Below, piece by piece: positions 46,034-54,139 of a DNA stretch of 64,000 bases. The translations under genes and the position numbers were made by a program. Location of the stretch: positions 372,001-436,000 of the forward strand of contig NZ_CP117880.1 in NCBI RefSeq assembly GCF_028736175.1, written 5' to 3'. How positions within the stretch are numbered: the stretch's first letter is position 1; the number at the start of each line of letters is the position of its first letter. The stretch comes from Sphingobacterium oryzagri. GTDB taxonomy: Bacteria > Bacteroidota > Bacteroidia > Sphingobacteriales > Sphingobacteriaceae. Under the pieces are notes generated by a model. The model made no database searches and was not told the origin of the DNA. It saw nothing but the letters and a program-made list of their open reading frames with translations.

Positions 46034-47185
46034 ATGGCAGCAGAGCGCATGTTAACGATTAATTTTCCGGGTAAGCTTGTTTTTGGAAACGGTGTACTGC
46101 AGCAGCTTGCTGAAGACATCGTTGTGCAAGGATGTAAATCTGTCATCGTGATGACCATTAAGCCGCTGTTGCCTACCTTGACCGCATTCGTCGTTCTTTT
46201 AGAAGAAAATGAGATTGATGTTATCGTTGATACCAGCATCGAGAAGGAACCTTCATTTGCAGACTTTAATGCGGTGTTGGCGCAATACGCGCAGATACCG
46301 GCTGATGCGGTTATTGGTATTGGTGGTGGTAGTGTTTTAGATATCGCAAAGCTTCTTGCCGCGCAACTAAATAATGAACAATCGCTGGAAGACATCGTGG
46401 GGAATGGTTTGTTGAAAGGAAGAACAATCAAACTTATCTGTGCGCCAGCTACGGCGGGTACAGGAAGCGAAGTTTCGCCCAATGCCATTTTAGTCGATCA
46501 CGAAAATCAGAAGAAAGGCATCATCAGTCCGTTTTTAGTGCCCGATGCCGTGTATGTAGATCCACTGCTGACTGTCGGCTTGCCTCCGGCTATTACGGCA
46601 GCTACGGGCTTGGATGCGTTGACACACTGTTTGGAAGCCTATACCAATAAATTTTCGCAACCCTTCATCGATATGTATGCTTTTGAAGGAATGCGATTGA
46701 TCGCTGCTAATTTGGTGGAAGCGGTTAACAATGGAGGAAATGTCAAGGCCAGAAGCGAAGTTGCGATGGGCAGTTTGCTGGGCGGATTTTGCCTTGGACC
46801 GGTCAATACGGCTGCGGTACATGCGCTTTCTTATCCGTTGGGCAGCATGTTCCATTTGGCGCATGGTCTTTCAAATGCCTTGTTATTACCCTACGTCATG
46901 GAATACAATTACATAGCTGCGCCCAGGAAATATGCCGAGGTTGCACTGGCTTTGGGTTGCAATAAGCAAGAAACAGACGAAGAAACGGCGCTGGCAGGCA
47001 TCGCAAAAGTTCGCGAACTGATAAGCGATTGCGGAATCCCTGCACGGTTACGCGATCTGGATATTCCGCAGGATGCTATTCCGAAGATGGCTGAGGATGC
47101 CTTAAAAATTACAAGACTACTAATCAATAATCCGCGGGAAATCTCACTGCTGGATGCCATAACCATATTTAATGCAGCCTATTAA
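46034..47185 (+). CDS. Iron-containing (group III) alcohol dehydrogenase
   Basis: This is a 383-residue cytoplasmic protein without a signal peptide. The NAD(P) loop GIGGGSVLDIAKLLA is near 96-110. Metal-ligand regions are GLDALTHCLEAY near 193-204, AAVHALSYPLG near 256 and FHLAHGLSNA near 270-280, giving the Asp and His set of the Fe-ADH family. Relatives include lactaldehyde reductase, 4-hydroxybutyrate dehydrogenase and maleylacetate reductase, and they usually reduce small aldehydes. It is the first gene of the cytoplasmic cassette with the aldolase, PdxA2 and DUF1537 kinase. I infer that it reduces the aldehyde made by the aldolase; reduction of lactaldehyde from rhamnose breakdown is the main alternative. 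Confidence 0.9.
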   Translation: MAAERMLTINFPGKLVFGNGVLQQLAEDIVVQGCKSVIVMTIKPLLPTLTAFVVLLEENEIDVIVDTSIEKEPSFADFNAVLAQYAQIPADAVIGIGGGSVLDIAKLLAAQLNNEQSLEDIVGNGLLKGRTIKLICAPATAGTGSEVSPNAILVDHENQKKGIISPFLVPDAVYVDPLLTVGLPPAITAATGLDALTHCLEAYTNKFSQPFIDMYAFEGMRLIAANLVEAVNNGGNVKARSEVAMGSLLGGFCLGPVNTAAVHALSYPLGSMFHLAHGLSNALLLPYVMEYNYIAAPRKYAEVALALGCNKQETDEETALAGIAKVRELISDCGIPARLRDLDIPQDAIPKMAEDALKITRLLINNPREISLLDAITIFNAAY

Positions 47186-47186
47186 C

Positions 47187-48125
47187 ATGAAAGAAGAAAT
47201 GAAACAAAAAGAGACGATTGTCCCTGTTGTTGCCCCACTAAAAGAAGATCTGAGTTTAGATCGGGGAGCTGTAGCGCGTATATTCTCCTATTTGTACGCT
47301 AATGGAGCGACGCCCTTTATCTTGGGGACGACGGGAGAATCGGCTTCGCTATCGAATGCTTTTAAAGAGGAATACCTGCACGCCGCAGTAGCCAATAAGC
47401 CGGCCGATAAAAAAGTGTATGTAGGAATTTCTTCAAATATTTTGGAAGATTCTATTTCATTTGCCAATTTGGCATTTAGTTTAGGGGTAAACGATGTAGC
47501 AGCTACATTGCCGACCTATTATAAACTATCGGAAGCCCAGATCGAAAAGTATTTTCTCGATCTGGCAGAAGCTATTGAAAACAACCTAATCGTATATAAT
47601 ATTCCAGCAACGACACACATGTCTATCCCGCTTGATCTGTTAGATCGATTAAGCTATCATCCGAAGATCGTCGCGGTGAAAGATTCGGAGCGTAATACCG
47701 AACGCTTAGACAGATCCTTGCAGCTCTGGAAAGATAGAACGGATTTTAAACATTATATGGGCTGGGCTGGAGCGTCGGCATATGCCTTAATAAACGGTAG
47801 CGATGGCATTATACCGAGTTCGGGCAATTTCGCACCAGCGATTTATACGGAAATGTGCAAAGCTGTCGAACAAGGCGATACAGCGCTTGCACAGGTATTG
47901 CAAGAGCAGTCAGACAGTTTAGGGGCGCTTTATCAAACAAACAAATCACTGGGCGAATCTTTATGGGCGCTCAAAGTATTGATGAAACAGCTTGGGCTAT
48001 GTGAACCGTATATGATGCCTCCACTGTATGCCTTGAGTGCGCAGGAAGAACATCTGCTTATGGATGCTTTTCAAACCTTGATAACAACAGATAATATTAA
48101 ACTGAATATCGTTAATCATGTATAA
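47187..48125 (+). CDS. DapA/NAL-family aldolase or dehydratase
   Basis: This is a 312-residue cytoplasmic TIM barrel. I start it at ATG 47187, 1 bp after the previous stop; an in-frame ATG at 47172 would overlap the dehydrogenase gene. Family residues are intact: GTTGES at 47-52 for the carboxylate of pyruvate, Tyr137 in YNIPATT, and the Schiff-base Lys165 in VAVKDSE. Members either cleave 2-keto-3-deoxy acids to pyruvate and an aldehyde (N-acetylneuraminate lyase, KDG aldolase) or condense and dehydrate. The neighbouring sialidase-like gene and C4-acid genes favour retro-aldol cleavage of a ketodeoxy acid. It overlaps the PdxA2 gene by 8 bp. A lysine-biosynthesis role is unlikely in this context. 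Confidence 0.9.
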   Translation: MKEEMKQKETIVPVVAPLKEDLSLDRGAVARIFSYLYANGATPFILGTTGESASLSNAFKEEYLHAAVANKPADKKVYVGISSNILEDSISFANLAFSLGVNDVAATLPTYYKLSEAQIEKYFLDLAEAIENNLIVYNIPATTHMSIPLDLLDRLSYHPKIVAVKDSERNTERLDRSLQLWKDRTDFKHYMGWAGASAYALINGSDGIIPSSGNFAPAIYTEMCKAVEQGDTALAQVLQEQSDSLGALYQTNKSLGESLWALKVLMKQLGLCEPYMMPPLYALSAQEEHLLMDAFQTLITTDNIKLNIVNHV

Positions 48126-49143
48126 ACCTATAATTGGTATTACGATGGGCGATCCGGCAAGTATCGGACCGGAGATCGCGCTTAAAGCGTTGTTAAATAA
48201 TCGTGTGCAGGCTATCTGTCGTCCTGTTTTGGTAGGCGATGCAGCTGTTTTCCAGCAGATAGCGTCACGCCTGCAGTTGCCGATAGCGATTCACGCTATT
48301 AAAGACGTTGCCGAGGCGCAATTCACCGCATCCGTCGCCGATGTTTTCGATTTGCAAAACACCGATCTTTCCAAGGTAGAATTTGGTAAAATATCAGCTG
48401 AGGCGGGCGCTTCGTCGTTTGAGTCTGTGGTCAAGGTGATCGACCTGGCATTAACCGGAGCTGTAGATGCAACCGTAACAGGGCCAATCAATAAGAAGTC
48501 GATAAACGAAGCCGGACATCATTTTGCTGGTCATACTGAGATCTATGCACACTACACACAGACCAAGAAATATGCGATGCTGCTGGTAGAAGACAATATG
48601 AAAGTTATTCACGTGTCGACACATGTATCCTTGCGTCAAGCCTGTGATCTGGTCAAGAAAGAGCGTATTCTCGAAGTGGTGGATTTGCTGCAGCAAGGCT
48701 TGATCAGCTTAGGGGAAAAGAATTTAAAAATCGGTATTGCAGGACTGAACCCGCATGCTGGCGACTCCGGATTGTTCGGAACAGAAGATGATGAAGAGAT
48801 TCTCCCGGCGGTAGAAGAAGCCAGGCGAAGAGGGTATGATGTGGATGGGCCCGTACCGGCAGACACGTTGTTTTCCAAAGCTGCGACGGGCTATTACGGC
48901 GGCATTGTCGCCATGTATCACGATCAAGGACATATTCCATTTAAGCTTACAGGCTTTAAGTGGAATGCCGAAAAACAACAGATGGATAGCGTAAAAGGGG
49001 TAAATATTACGATGGGCCTACCGATTATTAGAACATCGGTAGATCACGGCACAGCATTCGAAATAGCGGGCAAAGGCGTGGCTAGTCCAGACGCGATGAT
49101 CTTAGCCATCGAATCTGCAGTACAGTTGGCGCGTAATAAATAA
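48118..49143 (+). CDS. PdxA2-type 4-phospho-D-threonate/erythronate dehydrogenase
   Basis: This is a 341-residue protein of the PdxA family: ITMGDPASIGPEIALKAL at 8-25, GPINKKSI near 122-129, the metal-binding GHTEIYAHY at 138-146, His169, and YHDQGHIPFK near 266. The pairing with a DUF1537 kinase is the known signature of PdxA2, which oxidises 4-phospho-D-threonate or 4-phospho-D-erythronate and decarboxylates it to dihydroxyacetone phosphate. True PdxA of vitamin B6 synthesis uses 4-phosphohydroxythreonine and is not normally placed in such clusters. It overlaps the aldolase gene by 8 bp and lies 6 bp from the kinase, so the three are probably translated together. Confidence 0.88.
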   Translation: MYKPIIGITMGDPASIGPEIALKALLNNRVQAICRPVLVGDAAVFQQIASRLQLPIAIHAIKDVAEAQFTASVADVFDLQNTDLSKVEFGKISAEAGASSFESVVKVIDLALTGAVDATVTGPINKKSINEAGHHFAGHTEIYAHYTQTKKYAMLLVEDNMKVIHVSTHVSLRQACDLVKKERILEVVDLLQQGLISLGEKNLKIGIAGLNPHAGDSGLFGTEDDEEILPAVEEARRRGYDVDGPVPADTLFSKAATGYYGGIVAMYHDQGHIPFKLTGFKWNAEKQQMDSVKGVNITMGLPIIRTSVDHGTAFEIAGKGVASPDAMILAIESAVQLARNK

Positions 49144-49149
49144 CGAAAA

Positions 49150-50265
49150 ATGAATAAGGGATCGATATTAGTAATTGCAGATGATTTGACGGGGGCAGCC
49201 GAACTCGGAGGAATCGCTGTGCGTTATGGTTTATCGACCCAGATTATGCAAAACCTGGACCTGACTTCTACAGCGCAGGTGCAGATTTTAAACACGAATA
49301 CACGATCATTAAAGATCGATGAAGCCATGGCCACGTTGGGGCGCATTTTCGCTAACACGACAATGCAGGACTGGGCATGGATTTACCTGAAATTTGATTC
49401 GGCTTTACGCGGACATATCAAAGAAGAACTGCTCTTTTATCAAGCTATCTTAGGCATGACGCGCATCTTTTTTTGTCCGATAAATCCGAATCTGCGGCGC
49501 GTCATCAAAGGAGACGAATATCTCATCGATAACCAACCCATTGCGGAGACGGCATTTGCCCATGATCCGGAATTTCCGGTGCGAACCAGTAAACTGCGCG
49601 ACATGTTGGGAAGTAACCAGTGGTCGCTCGTGGAAACTGTTGCACAAGTAACAGAAGAGAATAAACATATCATCCCCGCTGTGGCGAGTTGGGAAGAATT
49701 AGACAGTTGGGGCAGATATATTTCCTCGGCAGACCTGTGTTCGGGTGCGGCGGCTTTCTTTGAAGTATTACTTCGCAACCGGTTGGAAAGTGCAGGTATG
49801 GCAGAAAAAATTGCCTTTTCTTTACAGCGACCGATCTTATACGTTTGTGGATCTAACCATACACAAAGTGTAGAACGCGTAGCGCAGTTGGATGCCGATA
49901 CGCTAGTCTTTTGGCAACGCGCCGGTCGGGAATGGGCCATTGCACAGCAGTTGCTGGGCGTGCTCCGGACAAAAGGACTGGCCGTTTTTGCGATTGAAGA
50001 ATCCGTCGTCGCGAGTGCGAGAGAAATTCGGGAAAGTATGGCCCGGGCGCTGGCACTTTTGGCTGAAGATGTTGCGCTGGCGGAGCTCGTTATCGAGGGT
50101 GGAGCTACCGCGCAGGCCGTGTTAAATGCATTAGATATTGCTATCCTTCAACCCGTTTTGGAGTATGGCCCCGGAGTGATACGCTGCCAGGTTCCCGATC
50201 GGGAATTGATGGTGACGCTAAAGCCCGGAAGCTACCCATGGACGGAAGAATTATGGACTTTTTAG
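49150..50265 (+). CDS. DUF1537 four-carbon acid sugar kinase
   Basis: This is a 371-residue cytoplasmic kinase of the DUF1537 (SBD_N/NBD_C) family. The N-terminal substrate domain has DDLTGAAE at 11-18 and KFDSALRGH at 81-89, followed by RRVIKGDEYLIDNQP and FAHDPEFPVRTS. The C-terminal nucleotide domain has ELVIEGGATAQAVLNAL and ends LKPGSYPW. It is somewhat shorter than the usual roughly 420 residues, mostly in the nucleotide-binding half. Family members phosphorylate D-threonate, D-erythronate or related acids at O4. Together with PdxA2 next door this gives a C4 acid to DHAP route. The absence of any chromosome-wide context leaves the exact stereoisomer open. Confidence 0.88.
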   Translation: MNKGSILVIADDLTGAAELGGIAVRYGLSTQIMQNLDLTSTAQVQILNTNTRSLKIDEAMATLGRIFANTTMQDWAWIYLKFDSALRGHIKEELLFYQAILGMTRIFFCPINPNLRRVIKGDEYLIDNQPIAETAFAHDPEFPVRTSKLRDMLGSNQWSLVETVAQVTEENKHIIPAVASWEELDSWGRYISSADLCSGAAAFFEVLLRNRLESAGMAEKIAFSLQRPILYVCGSNHTQSVERVAQLDADTLVFWQRAGREWAIAQQLLGVLRTKGLAVFAIEESVVASAREIRESMARALALLAEDVALAELVIEGGATAQAVLNALDIAILQPVLEYGPGVIRCQVPDRELMVTLKPGSYPWTEELWTF

Positions 50266-50290
50266 TCCACATAAAATAAAACCGAATAAG

Positions 50291-51868
50291 ATGAATAAAC
50301 CTATGTTAAGTGTTTTTGATTATGGTATTATCGTAGCCGTTTTACTGGTTACGCTGTATTTCGGGTTGAGATACGCCAAGAATCAAAAGTCTACAGAAGC
50401 CTATTTTTCTGCCAAAGGGCGGGTGCCTTCCTGGGCGATAGGTATGTCACTTTTGGCAACCTTAATCAGTAGCGTTACTTTTCTGGGCTATCCGGCAGAG
50501 GGCTATGCCCACAATTGGATTTTATTGGTGCAAGGCTTGATGGTGCCTATCGTGCTGATGGGAACCGTGTGGTTTATTGTGCCGCTCTACCGAAAAGTGA
50601 TCGGTTTGAGTACATACGAATATTTCGAAAAGCGCTTTGGAAATTTTGCGCGTTACTATAGCTCTATAGCTTTTGTTCTTCGACAGTTCTCTGGCATGGG
50701 CACGGTGCTATACTTGCTTGCTGTTGCCTTATCCAGCATGACTGAAATTAATACCTATTGGATTATTATCGTCGTAGGCCTTATCATCGTGACGGTTAAT
50801 TTATTGGGCGGCATTGAAGCCGTCATCTGGCTCGATGTTTTTCAAGGCTTTATGTTGTTTGCCAGCGGCATTCTTTGCCTACTGGTCATTATCTTTTCGG
50901 TGCAGGGCGGCTTACCTGAAGTTTGGCGTGTAGCGTCGGAAAATGGACGTACAGGCTTTGGCCCGTATGATCTCGATTTCACCCGGCTTACTTTTGTCGT
51001 CATGGCCATCAACGGGATGTTCTACGCCATACAGAAGTATGGCACGGATCAAACGGTTATCCAACGCTACTTGACAGCCCGAACAGATAAATCTGCTATA
51101 CGGGCTTCGTTGATGGGCATCCTGTTAACTGTTCCGGTTTGGTCATTATTTATGTTTATCGGCACGGCATTGTTTGTTTACTACACACAACAACCGCTAC
51201 CAGACGGCATAGGCCCGAACAGTGTATTTCCGTATTTTATTATGAGCCAACTGCCCGTAGGTGTTGTTGGATTTATATTGGCAGCCATGGTGTCGGCAGC
51301 TATATGTAGCTTAAGTGCTGACCTCAATGCGCTTGCCGCCGTAGGAATCGAAGATTACTACAAAAAATTACGTCCCAACCGCGTAGATAATGAGTATCTC
51401 AAAGCGAGCCGCACGATGGTTGCTGTTGCGGGCTTACTTGCTATGGGTATTGGATTTATTTATGTGGAGCTCGGCAGTGAGAGTATTCTCGGCATTATAT
51501 TCACCCTTTACGCCATTTTCTCGGGAGGAATTGTCGGTGTGTTTCTTTTGGGCGTATTCTCTGCACGCGCAAACCAGCAGGGCGTCAATATCGCGATCGT
51601 CGTGTGCATTATTTTTACAGCCTATGCCTTTCTGACGAGTACAGAAATAGAGTTTGCCGGAGGAAGTAGAATCTTATTGGATTTGGGCGATTTCAACTTT
51701 ACGCACAATAAACTGATGCTCGGTGTATACAGTCATGTTGTTGTTATTGTTGTCGGTTATGCCGCTAGTCTATTTTACCCGAAGCCTTCATTGGATCCCA
51801 ATCTGTATTACCGCGGTTGGCGTGCAAATCGCCAACTAGAAAAAGAAGGAGGAAAACAGCATGATTAA
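50291..51868 (+). CDS. Sodium/solute symporter (SSS family)
   Basis: This is a 525-residue inner-membrane protein with about 13 hydrophobic segments, in the LeuT-like SSS pattern: SVFDYGIIVAVLLVTLYFGL at the N terminus, AKGRVPSWAIGMSLLATLIS, and KYGTDQTVIQRYLTAR near 255. SSS proteins use the sodium gradient to import sugars, sialic acids, carboxylates and other solutes. Placed right after the acid-sugar cassette, it is the natural importer for the monosaccharide acid released in the periplasm, though a neutral pectic sugar is also possible. It starts 25 bp after the kinase and its end overlaps the esterase start by 8 bp. Confidence 0.92.
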   Translation: MNKPMLSVFDYGIIVAVLLVTLYFGLRYAKNQKSTEAYFSAKGRVPSWAIGMSLLATLISSVTFLGYPAEGYAHNWILLVQGLMVPIVLMGTVWFIVPLYRKVIGLSTYEYFEKRFGNFARYYSSIAFVLRQFSGMGTVLYLLAVALSSMTEINTYWIIIVVGLIIVTVNLLGGIEAVIWLDVFQGFMLFASGILCLLVIIFSVQGGLPEVWRVASENGRTGFGPYDLDFTRLTFVVMAINGMFYAIQKYGTDQTVIQRYLTARTDKSAIRASLMGILLTVPVWSLFMFIGTALFVYYTQQPLPDGIGPNSVFPYFIMSQLPVGVVGFILAAMVSAAICSLSADLNALAAVGIEDYYKKLRPNRVDNEYLKASRTMVAVAGLLAMGIGFIYVELGSESILGIIFTLYAIFSGGIVGVFLLGVFSARANQQGVNIAIVVCIIFTAYAFLTSTEIEFAGGSRILLDLGDFNFTHNKLMLGVYSHVVVIVVGYAASLFYPKPSLDPNLYYRGWRANRQLEKEGGKQHD

Positions 51869-53243
51869 AGCAATGATTACATGTTTTGTCGCATTCTCTT
51901 TGCTGTCAGCTGGCTTTGCGCAGCGCTCAGATGACCAATATAGAAAGCCGCTCAAGGAGGTTTTGACAGCGTTGGAAAAACGCTACGGCATCACCATAAA
52001 ATACCAGGAGGAGCAGGTGAAAGATAAGTGGCTGAATTATGCCACATGGCGTTTTCGTGCCGATGTTGACGAAACCTTAAAAAATGTACTCGCACCGTTA
52101 GATCTAAAGGTTAATAAAGAAGGCGACAAAAAATATAAACTTAAAGAATATGAATATTACCGATGGGAGGTAAAAGATGGTTGGGATTATCTTGATCAGC
52201 TCGCATCGCAATACCATGATCAAGCGAGTTGGGAGAAGCGGAAAGCCGCTATCCGCCCGGAACTTTTTCAAGCGTTAAAGTTATCACCTCTACCTGAGGC
52301 GCCGTCGTCTAAACCAATCTTAACGAAAAAAAGAACGTTTGACGGCTATAGCGTGCAAAATTTTGCTTTGGAGATTATGCCCGGATTGTACATCAATGGA
52401 TCGATTTACCGACCGGCCAAAGCGAAGAAGAAGAACGCCTTGGTATTAAGTCCTGACGGGCATTGGGGCGACCACCGCTACCGGAAAGATGCGCAAATAC
52501 GCTGCGCGATGACAGCCAAAATGGGCGCAGTAGCTGTAAGCTACGATTTATTTGCCTGGGGAGAGTCGCTGTTGCAATTTGAGTCGACAGATCACCGTAA
52601 AAGTTTAGCGCTCACCGTACAGACGCTGGGAGCGATTCGTATACTCGACTTCGTATTGGCAAGTGGCGATATTGATCCGGAGCGCGTAGCGATTTGCGGC
52701 GGCTCTGGAGGTGGAAGCCATGCGGTGCTCATGACGGCATTGGATGACCGTATCACCTTAAGTATTCCGGTGGTTTCGCTATCGTCGTACTTTTATGGCG
52801 GTTGCCCCTGCGAAAGTGGATTACCTATACACGCAAGTGCTGGCGGAACAAATAACGTGGAGCTGGCCGCTATGGCGGCGCCCCGTCCACAACTGGTGAT
52901 TTCTGATGGACGCGACTGGACGGCACATATGCCCGAACATGACTTTGGCTATCTACAGACCATTTACGGCTATTACGGCAAGCAAGCGAATGTAGCCAAT
53001 GTACACCTGCCAGCGGACGGCCATGACTTCGGCTACTCCAAGCGGCAGCCTGTGTATGAATTTCTTGCCCAGCACTTTAAGTTGGATACAAAAGGATTGC
53101 GTTCGGAAGCGGGAGAGTATGATGAGTCGGGCTGCACGGTAGAACGTAAAGAAGCGCTTTACACATTTGGTACAAATGGAGAAAAGCTTCCGGCTCATGC
53201 GGTGCGAGGATATGAAAATTTAGAGAAACTATTTCAAAACTAA
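51861..53243 (+). CDS. Exported alpha/beta-hydrolase esterase with N-terminal STN-like domain
   Basis: This is a 460-residue protein with a signal peptide ending FAQ near 21. Residues of about 28-100 (PLKEVLTALEKRYGITIKYQ, ADVDETLKNVLAPLDLKV) read like an STN domain, normally found at the N terminus of TonB-dependent receptors and secretins. The remainder is an acetyl-xylan-esterase or dienelactone-hydrolase-like domain. The nucleophile Ser lies in CGGSGGGSHAV near 280, a likely acid lies in DGRDWTAHMPEHD near 353-365, and His lies in PADGHDFGYS near 390. It probably removes acetyl or methyl esters from pectic sugars. The STN part is unexpected and may serve protein or glycan contact. It overlaps the symporter gene by 8 bp. 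Confidence 0.8.
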   Translation: MIKAMITCFVAFSLLSAGFAQRSDDQYRKPLKEVLTALEKRYGITIKYQEEQVKDKWLNYATWRFRADVDETLKNVLAPLDLKVNKEGDKKYKLKEYEYYRWEVKDGWDYLDQLASQYHDQASWEKRKAAIRPELFQALKLSPLPEAPSSKPILTKKRTFDGYSVQNFALEIMPGLYINGSIYRPAKAKKKNALVLSPDGHWGDHRYRKDAQIRCAMTAKMGAVAVSYDLFAWGESLLQFESTDHRKSLALTVQTLGAIRILDFVLASGDIDPERVAICGGSGGGSHAVLMTALDDRITLSIPVVSLSSYFYGGCPCESGLPIHASAGGTNNVELAAMAAPRPQLVISDGRDWTAHMPEHDFGYLQTIYGYYGKQANVANVHLPADGHDFGYSKRQPVYEFLAQHFKLDTKGLRSEAGEYDESGCTVERKEALYTFGTNGEKLPAHAVRGYENLEKLFQN

Positions 53244-53248
53244 ATGCG

Positions 53249-54139
53249 ATGGATAGCAGCAGAAGAGATTTTTTACAAAAGAGTTTGGTGTTGAGCGGTA
53301 GTGTATTGCTACCAGGCTGGCTTTGGGCAGCGCCTAAAGCGCAACAACGTTATCAGATTGCGGTCATTGATTTGATGATTTTAAAACGGCAGAAACTTAG
53401 TGCATTCGAGTTAACAAAAGAAATTGGTGCAGATGGGCTTGAAGTAGATATGGGAGGCTTAGGCAACCGCGACACGTTTGATAGTAAACTGGCTGGTCCG
53501 GCCGCACGGCAGGAGTTTCTGGATAAGGCAAAAGAAACCGGTTTAGAAATCTGTTCGCTGGCGATGACCGGTTTTTACGCCCAGTCTTTCGCCACGAGAC
53601 CTACTTATCAGCAAATGGTGGGCGATTGTTTGGAGACCTGCAAAGCAATGGGCGTGAAGGTGGCTTTTTTGCCGTTGGGTATCCAAGGAGATTTGCGTCA
53701 ACATCCTGAATTGCGTCCGGCTATTGTTGAGCGGCTCAAACTTGTAGGCGCGATGGCGAAGAAAGCGGGCGTGGTTATCGGGATAGAAACGGCACTGGAT
53801 GCGCAGGGAGAAGTGGCGCTGCTAAAAGATATTGGCTCCAGGAATATCCAGATCTATTTTAACTTTTCGAATCCACTGAAAGAAGGGCGCGATCTGATTA
53901 GTGAGTTAAAGATACTGGGCAAAAAAAGAATCTGCCAAATCCATTGTACGGATGAAGATGGTGTATGGCTGGAAAATAATACGCGCTTAAATATGCCGAA
54001 AGTAAAGGCCACGTTAGATGCCATGGGTTGGAAAGGGTGGTTGGTGATCGAGCGATCACGAGACGCGAGCTTGTCACCAAAAATGGTAAAAGAAAATTTT
54101 GGGGCAAACACCCGGTACATGAAAAGTATCTTCCAATGA
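53249..54139 (+). CDS. Exported sugar phosphate isomerase/epimerase-like TIM barrel
   Basis: This is a 296-residue protein with a twin-arginine-like leader (SRRDFLQKSLVLSGSVLLPG at 3-22) and then an AP-endonuclease-2/xylose-isomerase-like barrel. Recognisable pieces are ELTKEIGADGLEVDMGG near 50-68, IGIETAL near 173-180 with a likely metal Glu, CQIHCTDEDG near 230, and LVIERSRD near 263. The family covers isomerases, epimerases and dehydratases, and many Bacteroidota members are exported and uncharacterised. Export argues against a cytoplasmic sugar-phosphate substrate, so a free pectic monosaccharide or unsaturated uronate is more likely. It overlaps the downstream GH28 gene by 4 bp (ATGA). 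Confidence 0.82.
   Translation: MDSSRRDFLQKSLVLSGSVLLPGWLWAAPKAQQRYQIAVIDLMILKRQKLSAFELTKEIGADGLEVDMGGLGNRDTFDSKLAGPAARQEFLDKAKETGLEICSLAMTGFYAQSFATRPTYQQMVGDCLETCKAMGVKVAFLPLGIQGDLRQHPELRPAIVERLKLVGAMAKKAGVVIGIETALDAQGEVALLKDIGSRNIQIYFNFSNPLKEGRDLISELKILGKKRICQIHCTDEDGVWLENNTRLNMPKVKATLDAMGWKGWLVIERSRDASLSPKMVKENFGANTRYMKSIFQ

Noticed and set aside
47187..49143. Lysine (dapA) and vitamin B6 (pdxA) biosynthesis genes
   Set aside because: Although both proteins belong to those superfamilies, their pairing with a DUF1537 kinase, an Fe-dehydrogenase and a symporter inside a pectin operon fits acid-sugar catabolism better.
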